64,000 nucleotides of DNA from Sthenelais limicola (Eukaryota > Annelida > Polychaeta > Phyllodocida > Sigalionidae): contig OW804102.1 in the NCBI GenBank assembly GCA_942159475.1, forward strand, positions 36,462,873-36,526,872. Direction: 5' to 3'. Under the pieces are notes generated by a model. That model had not been told where the DNA came from. It did not search any database and worked only from the letters and a program-made list of their open reading frames with translations. How positions within the stretch are numbered: position 1 is the stretch's first letter; every line of letters starts with the position of its first letter. The position numbers and the translations under genes are program-made. This document shows positions 10,419-21,379 of the stretch, one piece after another.

Positions 10419-10929
10419 AATCAAAAAGTTATTACGTTTTATTTTGTACTCTCCTTACCCATCAGAAATCCGTTTTACCCCAATTTGTCATATTTTACAC
10501 TGTTCTTGAACTACAGGTGGTTCATAAAATTCCCCATTTGTATTTCTTTAGCTCTTTTAAACTATAAATACAGGGCTTCATGAAGGGCACATTTATATTT
10601 CGGTGGCTCGCCGAAACTCTTCATAATGGTCGGTTGCCGGCGCTTATTCTTTTCGGCCGATTTAACTAGAAATTCTCGTATAAATTTATATTTAACAGCA
10701 GTACCACTATAGTTCAAACAATGTCTTAACTTAGAGAAAGGAGTTTGTATATAATTATTGACATAATATTTTTTAGGGAAACGATGCATAAAGAAAATGT
10801 ATGTTTTGAAGATAGCTATGGGGAATGTTTTATTATACCTGTGCTTGTTTGTAATAACCAAAAACAGTGAATGAGGTCTTTTCGATAATGGTATGTCAAG
10901 ATAGAAAAGAAATGTTATGTTTAATTGTG

Positions 10930-11253
10930 GGGGCAATATTTCTGAATGGACAATTACTAGTAAAATAACTAAATAGACTCCGTAGGATAACCTTAGAAAC
11001 GCAAGGATATATCAAATACAGTCTCGGAATTTGGTATATGTAATGTATTTAACTGGGTTCCATGAGATTACCATTGTACAACACAACGGAACTGGATTCA
11101 ATAAAATTTTTCTAAAATAATAAAATTTATAAGACTTAACGCGCTTGATATCACAAAAATGGGAACTTGCCTAAGAAGGCATCTTCTGAATAGAACAACT
11201 TGAAAAATATTAATTTGTGTGACTTAGGACTGATTTTTCTGCAACACATCACA
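10930..11253 (-). mobile_element. MITE family G, left-truncated copy
   Basis: Keeps AATTACTAGTAAAATAACTAAATA, CTTAGAAACGCAAGGATAT, TTGAAAAATATTAATTTGTG and the end CTGCAACACATCACA. An A element is inserted exactly at its terminal CACATA. Confidence 0.65.
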
Positions 11254-11468
11254 TGGGTCAGATTTTCAGAAAATGTACAATTCATATTCACCAATCTTCG
11301 AAATTAAAGTTCAAAATACAGTTCAACCTAACCAAACAGATTGCTAGAATCAGTGCAATGCCGAATATTCTCAAATTTACTTCGTATTGACCAAATTGCA
11401 GCCTAATTTAGCAGAATTGACTAAATGTGTACAGCTACCAATTGTACATTTTCTGAAAATGTGACCCA
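11254..11468 (-). mobile_element. MITE A1 inserted into the end of G, with CA TSD
   Basis: TGGGTCAGATTTTCAG to GTGACCCA with CA on both sides. Removing the element and one CA restores ATCACATA, the normal end of G plus its TA. An internal block of about 22 bp is missing, giving 215 bp. Confidence 0.85.
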
Positions 11469-11676
11469 CATACGCAAGGCGAGACAGGGTAATATATTGG
11501 GGAGAGTTAGGGTACGAGGGTGATAAGGGGTTCTGCCTGGCTTCCACTGACACCCAGAGATATACCTCACAACTGATACTCATAGCGCACCTTGTATGTT
11601 TTACTTCCCGGTCTAGTGTTGACTTGTCATAGGATGCGGAACAAATTAAGACAAGTTGTTGGGCGTTTGGCAGGAA

Positions 11677-11765
11677 GGGCCTGTTGCATAAGCTAGGGAA
11701 AGGAAAATTGTGTGTGTGAATTCCTACATTTTCCCCCTTTAATTCTTCGGTGGGTAGGAATACAA
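11677..11765 (+). mobile_element. Family J fragment, left end
   Basis: Begins GGGCCTGTTGCATAAGCTAGG and continues AGGAAAATTGTGTGTG and GAATTCCTACA, as in other J copies. The right part is not recognised. Confidence 0.5.
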
Positions 11766-11799
11766 ATACCCCCAATCGTACATACGCTGTTCCTATGTA

Positions 11800-12115
11800 T
11801 GCACTCTAAGAAGAAAGAGTACTTTCAAGACCCCTTATGGGTTCTTCGGCTTGTCGACATGGCAGAACCCCTAATGGTTCTTAGAAGAACTCTTTTTTGA
11901 AGGTTCTTAGAAGAACCCCCGTTTGGGAAATAGGTAGGGTTCTACAAAGAACCCTGGATTTGAAGAACCCTCCAGCTGGAAATGTCCGGGGTTCTTTAAA
12001 GAACCAAAGGTTCTAGATGAGGCCCCTTTGATGGGGTTCTTTCCTCAGAGTTTAGGTTCGTTCAAGAACCATTGATTGATTTGTCAATGGTTCTTTGTAG
12101 AACCTCATGGGTCTA
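11800..12115. repeat. Family M: cluster of AAGAACC/GGTTCTT hairpins
   Basis: More than a dozen AAGAACC or GGTTCTT motifs in ~315 bp, arranged as successive small inverted pairs such as GGTTCTTAGAAGAACC, GGGTTCTACAAAGAACCC, GGGGTTCTTTAAAGAACC and GGTTCTTTGTAGAACC. One copy only in this window. Its boundary near 11.8 kb begins ACTCTAAGAAGAAAGAGTAC. Confidence 0.75.
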
Positions 12116-12280
12116 GTTGCAACCCATGAATATGGTTAGATTGAACATCTACAGCCCATGCAGATAGCTTTTAAAGATACAGTAGCATAGCTGCATCCTT
12201 TAATTCATCACTTATCATCAGCACTGGATGTTTACAGACCTTTCCAGCTCTCACCTTGCAATGATGGAAGTAGATGATGA

Positions 12281-12318
12281 AGAGCTGCCAATTGTACATT
12301 TTCTTAAAATCTGACCCA
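12281..12318 (-). mobile_element. Solo right end of MITE A
   Basis: Only GAGCTGCCAATTGTACATTT through CTGACCCA is present. Confidence 0.6.
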
Positions 12319-12765
12319 CAAACTAACTAGGTTACAACATCATTATTTACCAGGAATAAATCATACTTTAAATCTACTTCACTTTGTTCCTTATATGTCA
12401 CATATTGTGCTACACATTGTATTAGAACAAGCTAGAAAGCTCAACATGAAATTGAAATAGAAATGGATGCAAGAAAAAGACCGAAAAGTAGCAAAATTTG
12501 AACATATGAAATAACGTTTCACTGCACATTTGATGCATGGGATATTCTTCAGACAACTAAAGGACAGTTCTATGATATTGTTTTATCCATGAAAAGGTTG
12601 GTAACTCTATTCTCACCACTCTTGTTCACAAAGCTATCTGATAAAGAGATACAGATAAAGAGGGGAGGACCTCGGAGCCATCCATTACCTAACTAGACAT
12701 GAAGCTTGAACAGAAAGGTGTGCTTCACAATACAGTGATGAATGTTCCCCTACAAAGCCAGCACA

Positions 12766-13002
12766 TGGGTCAGATTTTCATAAAATGTAGAATTCAACTT
12801 CACCAATCTTCTCAAATAACCCAAATTTCAGATGATAATAAAGTTCAAAATACAGTTCAACCTAACCAAACAGATTGCTAGAAACAATGCAATGCCGAAT
12901 ATTTTCGAATTTACCTAGTATTGACCAAATTGCAGCCTAATTTTGCAGAATTTACTAAATGTGTACAGCTGCTAATTGTACATTTTCTGACAATCTGACC
13001 CA
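12766..13002 (-). mobile_element. MITE A1, complete copy with CA TSD
   Basis: TGGGTCAGATTTTCAT to CTGACCCA, CA on both sides. Confidence 0.9.
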
Positions 13003-13199
13003 CATGTACTGCTTGCCTCTAACAATTGTTGTTTGATCATCCTCTATTTAAATCCACTACAATGGCCATATCAACTTACCCAGCAAAAAACGACGAATAT
13101 AAAAAGAAGATTTTCTACACCTAACTCAATTCAGGGAGGCAGTTATTAAAAACCAACCAGACTTGAAGCTTTGGATTAATATTACAATGGGGGATTATG

Positions 13200-13345
13200 A
13201 ATGGGTCTGGGTGTTGGAAAATGTACAATTCGCCATCAGAAATCCACTGAAAAGAGGAAATTTAAGACAAAACTGGGGATCAGAATACAATTCAATCAAT
13301 TTGTTAAATGAACGCAATACCAAAATCATATTCAAATGAACCTTT
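13200..13345 (-). mobile_element. Degenerate MITE A copy
   Basis: AATGGGTCTGGG, AAAATGTACAATTCGCC and TTTAAGACAAAACTGGGGATC are still recognisable. The right end is lost. Confidence 0.45.
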
Positions 13346-13389
13346 TATATAATATATATAATACTTAATTTTAGAATATACTAAATTGT

Positions 13390-13572
13390 TATTAGAGCAT
13401 ATGTTTGGCTTTATACCAATACTGTAAACATGTTTTCAAATGGTATTGGTGAAAAGATCCTTGCATTTTCCGGCAACAATTTTGCTCAATATGTGTATCT
13501 CAAATTTGAAATGAATACATCCCAGCATGCACTTTAATAGACATACACAGTGAGACATGCAAATCCCTTATT
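13390..13572 (-). mobile_element. Family B, right-hand fragment
   Basis: Keeps GAAAAGATCCTTGCATTTTC, ACATCCCAGCATGCACTT and the end CATGCAAATCCCTTATT. Confidence 0.6.
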
Positions 13573-13736
13573 GCCCAGTCTAGTGCGTACATGGGTCTGT
13601 GCTAGACACACAGAGGTATTTCAACAGGGGAACTATGGGGGCACCATTAACCCTGAGATTTATGTACTTTTGTATAGGCCTGGACATGCAAGTATTCCTT
13701 TACCCGTAAAATTATGATAATATACTGTCTTCCTGT

Positions 13737-14093
13737 AATAGGGGATTTACATAGCCACCATTTTGAATCTAGAATCATCGCATGGGATTATGGGATTAAT
13801 GGTACAGTGTAAAATCTATAGAAAACATTTCATGTTCAGCATGGAATATTTAGCAGTGCTAGAATGTCAATATCTATATGTTACATATATGTGTCCATAA
13901 CAAAAGTCCCCATCTTTCCCATCATGCATTTTTGGTTTTCATAGATCATTTACACACGCTATGATATTGTTGAAAACATTCTTTCAGTTTTCGATAAAAA
14001 TGTTGCAAAATATTTGTATGTCAGATTTCATCAGAATCCACCCCAGGATGCATTGTAACAGACATGCGTAGTGGTACCTGCAACTCCTCTATT
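13737..14093 (-). mobile_element. MITE family B, complete copy
   Basis: AATAGGGGATTTACATAGCC to CTGCAACTCCTCTATT, 357 bp, with CATGGGATTATGGGATTAAT, CCCATCATGCATTTTTGG and CAGTTTTCGATAAAAATG inside. Confidence 0.85.
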
Positions 14094-14699
14094 GTGGCAA
14101 TTAAACTAGAGAAGGTGGATATGGCTTTTGTTTAAAAAGTTAAAACTCTGTATTCATCCTTATAAACCTACAATAAGGTCTGGCATACAGGCCAGTAACC
14201 TGCTTCTTATCGGTGAATTCATGTGAATAAAGTCTTCAGATAGTATTGAAAGGCGTTTAGGGAGTATTTATTTTAATGGTTTTAGGCAGTACATGTGTTA
14301 CAAAACGTTTTAAAAATATTAGAAATTTAGTGAGTCTTACAAAAACGTTTAGAAAATATTAGAAATTAGTAGTAGAACACCTTTCTTTAGAGAGGATTAG
14401 AAAACCCCTTGTCTTAAAAGTTGCGTTAAGGAATCTTGCACAAACCTTGATTTGTTACTTACTTGGAAATAGTATAATATATTTGAATGTTCGCCAGCAG
14501 CAGCAGAAAGGCTATGACCGGCTAAGGCTCCACCAGACCGCATGCTTATTGCGGCTAATATGCGATTTGATAGTTAATGCCATTCCTTAATTATTATAAA
14601 GATTCTATATTGCAAAACCTACCAAGACTCTCTTCTGACAACTCCAACTGTCATTATATTCACATTGAGAATTCATTACAGAATGCAACCGCAGCGACC

Positions 14700-14955
14700 A
14701 CAGGCCTTTCTACGGTCTTTCTCTCACTTCCACCCCTTTACCCTCCTTCTTCCACCTCTCCTCCTCTTCCCCCTCCTCTCATCTCCCTACCTGTTCCCTC
14801 CCCCCGCCCCTTCCCCCTATAACTTATCCCCTCTCCTCTTCTTCCTTCCCCATCTTCTCCTCCACTCTTACCTCCACCCCTTTACCCTCCCCCTTCCACC
14901 CCTCCTCCTCTTCCCCCTCCTCTCATCTCCCTGTCTCTTCCCTCTCCCCCCAGAG
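14700..14955 (-). repeat. Polypyrimidine minisatellite (inverted relative of 19.0-19.6 kb)
   Basis: About 1.8 units of a CT-rich repeat with landmarks CACCCCTTTACCCTCC, CCTCTCATCTCCCT and CCTATAACTTATCCCCTCTC. These are the exact complements of landmarks in the purine array near 19.0-19.6 kb. The two open frames here (81 and 100 codons) are composition artefacts. Confidence 0.8.
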
Positions 14956-15780
14956 ACAGAGGTATGAAATTGAATTCCAAATTGAGTTTTGAATATCATT
15001 GATATTATTTTTCTTTTTAAAATTAAGGTAGGTGATATGTTTTCCAATCGAATCCGCGACTATTTAGCTACGTTACCTTTACGCTACTATATGTAGCATG
15101 GCCCCAAACGGATTGTGACACGATGAGTTAATTAATTGTATTTAGCCAATATTTAATATCTCTAAAGCTGTATGGTGATGCTTGTATTATGCTAATCCTC
15201 TGGACCATGTGGGAAAAACTCAGCCGAGGACCATGTTAACCCAGTGTAAATAAAATCTTACAACAAATTTCAAATTTAGAACATGATAGAGTGTCCAACC
15301 TCCAATTTCAGTCATTAAATAAATGTTGTATGAATTCCAATTTAATTGAATGCCACATTTAAAAAAGAAGTGGGTACGGTATTCCATCTGTCGTTTTTCC
15401 TCCCTGACTTACATTTAAAAAACCTTCTATTTACGGCGAGGCTCTTCCATGTAGATGGCTTGATGTGATTTGAAAACTTCATTAAAATTACATCAATAAT
15501 TAACTTTCTAAATTTAATTAACGGCTCAAAGTACTCACGAGTTGACTTTGACGAGAAAACTGATTTCATGCTTGGTAATTCTACCATGACTTGGGGGACA
15601 TGGGAAAAAGAGGAAGGGGAGGGGGGAGGGGGTGATAGCATGTAAAGGAAAGCATGTGAAAGATTGCATGTAAAGATAAACTGCACTAAACGACTCCCCA
15701 GGGCATGAATCTGTCCTCACTGCATGCAAAAACAAAGATATGTGAGAGATGGCGAGTGATTTGAAGGTGCACTGTATTAA

Positions 15781-16510
15781 AGCTACATTCTCAGCTATTA
15801 CGACAAACAACATCTCACCGAATTTATTCATATTATGACCTATAGGACTGAATATATCAATATTCTGCTGCTGTTGCATGTTTATACAAGAGTTATTCAT
15901 AGTATGACTTATATATAAGTTATAGGACTGAAATCATCAATATTCTGCTGCTGCTATATTATGTTGATACAAGTGTTACTCATATTATGACTTATAGGAC
16001 TGAATATATCAATATTCTGCTGCTGTTATATGCTTATACAAGATTTACTCATATTATGACTTATAGGACTGAAATCATCAATATTCTGCTGCTGCTTTAT
16101 GTTGATACAAGTGTTACTCATATTATGACTTATAGGACTGAATATATCAATATTCTACTGCTGTTATATGTCTATACAAGATTTACTCATTATTATGACT
16201 TATAGGACTGAAATCGTCAATATTCTGCTGCTGTTGTATGTTTACACAATCATTTGAAGTCGAATCGGCCTAGAAAATACGGCCAACCGTGGGCGATAAT
16301 AAGTGAAGGCAATGCAGAAAAGGAGTTCGGGGGGGGGGGCGGGGCTCTGAAATATAAATGTTTACATTTGTGAAGCCCCGCAGCAAAAACAAGTGGAAAA
16401 CATCCACCAGAATATTATTCAAATGACCTTTAGATATGTTGGGAAAGATCGGAACAAAATTGAGACAATCCTTAGGTTTTTTTTACCGATGTTAACTGAG
16501 AGTGGCAGCT
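15781..16510 (+). mobile_element. Family I element with expanded internal array
   Basis: From AGCTACATTCTCAGC to CTGAGAGTGGCAGCT, flanked by TTAA on both sides (15777-15780 and 16511-16514). Contains the tandem array, then GGGCGATAATAAGTGAAGG, GAAGCCCCGCAGCAAAAAC, and AAATGACC. At about 730 bp it is the longest copy in the window, and the extra length is the array. Confidence 0.75.
15827..16245 (+). repeat. ~70-bp tandem array inside family I
   Basis: About six units, each with CATATTATGACTTATAGGAC, then CATCAATATTCTGCTGCTG and TATACAAG. The unit is close to 69 bp, so a 72-codon frame (15987-16205) stays open across it. This is a periodicity effect. Two unit types alternate in the middle (GAATATATC with GCTTATACAAGATTT, and GAAATCATC with GTTGATACAAGTGTT). 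Confidence 0.85.
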
Positions 16511-17631
16511 TTAATAGTAACCAAATAAAAAGAATTTCTCAAATAGAAATAAGATAAGATGAGAGATTTTTTATTCCTAAATGCATCGCTTAAACTCATT
16601 AAAAGGTAGGGGAACCTGTTATTCCATTAAGGACGATTATTCTGAGTACTCTATTAAAATAGAAATTTACATACAGGATTAGTGCATATATCTTGATAAA
16701 CATATAATGGTCATTAATTCTCAGTTTTCGTTATTAAGTAATTGGCCTTTATATATCTTATGTATATCACAACCATAGAAGAGCAGATGGTTATCTAAAT
16801 TACGCAAAACGCTTGGGAACCTATTCCATTCTTCTATACATCGATAGATAAACCATTTCTTTACAATTTCTAGTCTGGGAATAAAATATCCTATGACATC
16901 TCCATCTTAGCTATGGGATGCCATTACTACCGGCTGGTCTTACTACCACTGGCTGGTTTCCAATCCCAATTTAAAACAGAGCCTCAAATGGATTTATGTC
17001 CCACAGGAAAATATGATCTTCAAAAATGACAATCGGTTATTGCCTTGCCAAATGTAATTGAAGGGGAGACCTTACCCCCTGTCGCGTAAAGTACGAAAAG
17101 AAATAAAACGATCGTTTTGATTTACTAGCGAATCTTCGAATCCCTGCAGGTGGGATTAATATATATGATAAAGGGGTGGTGCTGGACCGGATGGAGGGTT
17201 AGGGGGAGGGAAGGGTGACTGTTGATTCGGCCCAAAGAGCCAGACATATCCAGAAATTCATTCTTACATGTATATATTCGTGATTCATATATATATATTC
17301 AATACGAGCTGGCTAATATATCCACGAATATTGCCCACAAATACATTGTTGTAAAATAATATTTCTTAAATCAATCACTTAATATTAGTTCTTTATCTAT
17401 ATAGAAAATGATGGCATAATCTCATTTACAACATTGAAATCATAATAATAATAATAATAATATCATTTCTTTCATTTAAGTCCATGTTAACTAAGAAATG
17501 TCTCCGTGCATATTCCGGACTTGCAATCCTATGGACCAACAATCGTCTCCATTGATACAAGGGTGCAACTTTCTACACCTAAAGGCCATCAATTCAAGGG
17601 AAACAATATCTGCCCTGACGGTAGGCCTATA

Positions 17632-17868
17632 TGGCTGAGATTTTCAGAAAATGCACAATTCACCTTCACAAATACTCACAAATAACCCACATTTAAAACA
17701 AAAATAAGCTTCAAAATGCAGTTGAACATAACAGAACTGATACTTTAAATCAATGCGATACCAAATATATTCAGATATACCCGGTATTTATAATTTTTCA
17801 GCCTAATTTAGCAGAATTTCCTAAATGTGTAGAGCAGCCAATTGTACATTATCTGAAAATCTGACCCA
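17632..17868 (-). mobile_element. MITE A2, complete copy
   Basis: TGGCTGAGATTTTCAG to CTGACCCA with TA on both sides. The wider flanks happen to be symmetrical (GGCCTATA / TATAGGCC). Confidence 0.88.
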
Positions 17869-18311
17869 TATAGGCCGAAAGGTGGGACCCCAATAAACAA
17901 AACCCAATCTCAAGCCCCAGCAACAGTCCTCTTTGGTTTTTATTATTCCCTTCTTCTCCCATCAAAAAGAGAGTGGACCTAAAATAGGTTCAACGCAGTT
18001 CAACATATCATTTATTTGCACTTAAAGATGCACTCTCAGCTAATTAAGCATCTACTTTCCAAATTAAATTAAAGTAGTATAGCTAGGAACATGTTGTTCT
18101 TGTTGACTCATATCGACAAAACAGCTTTTAGCACTCTTGTCATTAAAGCACAATTTGCAAGATTAAAGCAAGATCTCCCTCTCTCTTCACTATCTTCCTC
18201 CCCATTCTTTCTCCCACTACCTTCTCCCCTCTCCTCTTCCCCCTGCCTTTTCTCCCCCTTGCCATTCTCCCCCCCCCCACACACACATTCATCTTCCTCT
18301 GTCTCTCATAC

Positions 18312-18492
18312 TGGGTATGACCATACATTGCCTTTCTGTCTCTTTTTCTCTGTCTCTCTCTCCCTTCTTCTCTATCTCTGTTTCCTGGGTATGATCATAA
18401 ACTGCCTCCCTCTCAGCCCTCCCGCCCTTGATATAACCATATTAAATGTGTTGATAAGGGCGTAAAGCAACCAATCTCACTCACTCACTCAC
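18312..18492 (+). mobile_element. Retroposon family H, copy 1 with 13-bp TSD
   Basis: Body starts TGGGTATGACCATA, passes through a CT-rich middle, repeats CCTGGGTATGATCATAAACT, then GCCCTTGATATAACCATATT, GTTGATAAGGGCGTAAAGC and the tail (CTCA)n. Direct repeat CTGTCTCTCATAC lies at 18299-18311 and 18493-18505. An exact 13-bp TSD plus a simple 3' tail is the signature of LINE-driven retroposition. No good tRNA-type A and B boxes are seen. Confidence 0.85.
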
Positions 18493-18999
18493 CTGTCTCT
18501 CATACCATATATTGAATTTCTATTCCATAATCATAGTTACATGGAATGGGGTGATGAATTGTACATGGTAGTTCTGGTAGTTCTAGAAACAGTAATAAAT
18601 TAAGATACATTAATCAATATAGGTTTCAAAAGTTTAACACTACTGGCAATTAGCAAGAGTTCTGTAGTCTATACAATTTAGATTTGACTTAGAAATCTAC
18701 ACTCTGGGCTTTTTACTTGCTGACACTATAGACCTGTAGGGGGCAGGGAACCCCCTTGCCCCCCTAAACTGGACCTGTAAGTAAAGTTTATTAGAGACGG
18801 GCAGGGGACCCATGCCTCATGCGGGGATAATTAGAGCCGAAAGATGAATCTGGCTAGAGTCAATCACCACTTTACATTCCTGGGTAATTCCATTAGAAAA
18901 AGTTACAAAGGAAAATGGATGTGTATGGCAAGCGGGAATACATAGTGAAAGATGCCATTCATTCCCACGTGCCTTTGTGAGGGGGTGGCGCGTCAAAGC

Positions 19000-19631
19000 G
19001 GGGGTGGAAGAGGAGGAGGGGTGGAAGGGGTGGGGATAATGGGGTGGAGGTGAGACTGGAGGAAAGAGAGGGAAGGGAGAAGAGGAGAGGGGATAAGTTA
19101 TAGGGGGAAGGGGGAGGGAGAGGGAAGAGACAGGGAGATGAGAGGAGGGGGAAGAGGAGGAGAGGTGGAGGGTAAAGGGGTGGAGGTGAGAGTGGAGGAG
19201 AAAAGAGGGAAGGGAGAAGAGGAGAGGGGATAAGTTATAGGGGGAAGGGGGCGGGGAGGGAGAGGGAAGAGACAGGGAGATGAGAGGAGGGGGAAGAGGA
19301 GGAGAGGTGGAGGGTAAAGGGGTGGAGGTGAGAGTGGAGGAGAAAAGAGGGAAGGGAGAAGAGGAGAGGGGATAAGTTATAGGGGAAGGGGGAGGGAGAG
19401 GGAAGAGACAGGGAGATGAGAGGAGGGGGAAGAGGAGGAGAGGTGGAGGGTAAAGGGGTGGAGGTGAGACTGGAGGAGAAGAGAGGGAAGGGAGAAGAGG
19501 AGACGGGATAAGTTATAGGGGGAAGGGGGCGGGGAGGGAGAGGGAAGAGACAGGGAGATGAGAGGAGGGAGAAGGGGAGGAGAGGTGGAGGGTAAAGGGG
19601 TGGAGGTTAGAGTGGAGCAGAAGAGAGGGAA
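19000..19631 (+). repeat. Polypurine minisatellite, 136-142 bp period
   Basis: About 4.4 units. GGATAAGTTATAGGGG recurs near 19092, 19229, 19371 and 19507; each unit also has GACAGGGAGATGAGAGGAGG and GGTGGAGGGTAAAGGGGTGG. One strand is almost pure purine for ~600 bases. The array runs directly into a headless A element. Confidence 0.9.
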
Positions 19632-19803
19632 GACAAAAATAAGCTTCAAAATACAGTTTAACATAACAGAACTGATACTTAAAATCAATGTGATAACAAA
19701 TACACTCAGATATATCTGATAATCATCAATTTTTAGCCTGATTTAGCAGAATTTCCTAAAAGTGTAGAGCTGCCAATTGCACATTTTCTGAAAATCTAAC
19801 CTA
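19632..19803 (-). mobile_element. MITE A2 lacking its left end
   Basis: Begins abruptly at GACAAAAATAAGCTTCAAAA where the purine array stops, and ends AAAATCTAACCTA. A further weak right end lies at 19905-19965 (CCATTGTACATTCTCAG). Confidence 0.7.
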
Positions 19804-20390
19804 AATTTAGTAACCATTCTATCGCAGGTGTGTATGGAACTCACAATTGAGTAAGAGTAAGGCTTTGTAGCACATGACAAACGATTCTATAATTAAATTG
19901 AAAAGTTTGCCAGAATTTATGTCCCACCACCCATTGTACATTCTCAGAAAACTTTACCCATGATATAGTATACACCTCGATTGCCTGACACAAATGTAGA
20001 CCTACCAGTCTCTGGTCCCCTCTCTCTCTCCCTCTCTCTCCCACTCACTCCTCCCTTTCATCCAACTGCACCTGGACGTAGATGCTATCTCTACCTAAAA
20101 CGAACAAGAAAAGTGGTCTCCCTCTCAGAAAATTATCAACTATCATGAAAAGTAGCCATTTAGCCGAGCCGCTTTGACAGTAATTCATCTCTGCTCGTCG
20201 ACCCTGCTATATTTTACGTCCTTTATGACTCATATTCTAAACTCACCTCGACCCTTTAATTTTTGTGTTCACATTCTCTGGCACATACATACACTTGTCA
20301 ATATATCGTTTGATTCCGTTGCATGGGAAAACAGGCAAAGGAATAATATATGGGCGGAGGTCTTATATTGCTTATACAATATGGATTAAA

Positions 20391-20498
20391 GCCGTGGACA
20401 CACAGCCGATTTGCCCCCCGATTGCCCTCCGATTTGGGTCTCCCAATGAATTCTATGACTTCATTCCAAATCCTGGTTCATGTTTTTGAAACCATCAA
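20391..20498. mobile_element. Family D, left arm only
   Basis: AAGCCGTGGACACACAGCCG through ATGTTTTTGAAAC; the complementary right arm is absent, so the hairpin cannot form. Confidence 0.7.
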
Positions 20499-20810
20499 GC
20501 GGTGAGGACCATGGAATAGAAGAGTAGAGCACCAAACAGTAGCACTATTGACTGTACTTTTATATTTTACTATTAGATAGTTATCTGATCTGTTGAAATT
20601 CACAATGATATTTGGTAAATTACTTTCGCACCGAGAGAACATTGTAGAATGCACCTATCTGTATATGAATCGTTAGTTTTTGTAGTTGTATTCTCAACTT
20701 TAATATATTTCCCTATGAAGGTGTATTCTATCTGATGGTACTTCGACCTGTAAGGCCATAAACAAGGCCGACCGTGAAGCAATTATTCATAATTTTTCTG
20801 AATATTAGAG

Positions 20811-21110
20811 AATAGGGGAATTGCATCGCCGCCATTTTGAATCTTGATTCGCATGGAATCATGGGAGAGTAATGGTACAGAGTAAAATCTATAGAAAAAT
20901 GCCATGTTCAGCATGGGATATTTATTAATGCCCTTATGTAAACATCCATGTGTTATACATGTTTCCATAGCACAAACCTCCTTCTTTCCCATCATGCATT
21001 TGGTTTTCATAGATCATTCATAAAAGCTATGATATTGGGGAAAACATTCTTGCAATTTTCGATAAAAATGTTGCTAAATATTTGTATGTCAGATTTCACA
21101 AGAATCCATC
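20811..21110 (-). mobile_element. Family B, right-truncated copy
   Basis: AATAGGGGAATTGCATCGCC to AGATTTCACAAGAATCCATC; the terminal ~45 bp is missing. Confidence 0.75.
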
Positions 21111-21187
21111 CACACTATCCACGACTATAGCGTCCATAGTCGTGGGTATGGGGAAAATGGAACTCGGTCTTAGAAATTGAATATTCA

Positions 21188-21375
21188 CAGTCTAGGCTCA
21201 GAGTTGAGAGAGCCCCTCCAAACTGAGGGAAAACCTCTAGCTCCAAACCGCACAATGTCATTTTAATCCCATTAGGATGTCTACTCCCGGGCCGGGAAAT
21301 ATATATTAGCGCTGTAGGCGTCCAATCACTGACATACCTTTCTTATCTGATTTGAGAGGCTCTGAGCCTAGACTG
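21188..21375 (+). mobile_element. MITE family C, complete copy with TTCA TSD
   Basis: CAGTCTAGGCTCAGAG to GAGCCTAGACTG, flanked by TTCA at 21184-21187 and 21376-21379. Confidence 0.88.
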
Positions 21376-21379
21376 TTCA

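Noticed and set aside
14577..14967. 81- and 100-codon leucine/proline-rich frames
   Set aside because: Polypyrimidine minisatellite artefact; the related 19.0-19.6 kb array gives the mirror artefact at 19377-19688.
15827..16245. CRISPR-like regular array
   Set aside because: Units are contiguous ~70-bp tandem repeats without unique spacers, inside a mobile element.
18312..18492. tRNA-derived SINE promoter in family H
   Set aside because: Near matches to A and B boxes (TGGTCCTGGG, GATCATAAAC) miss key positions and have no tRNA-like folding.
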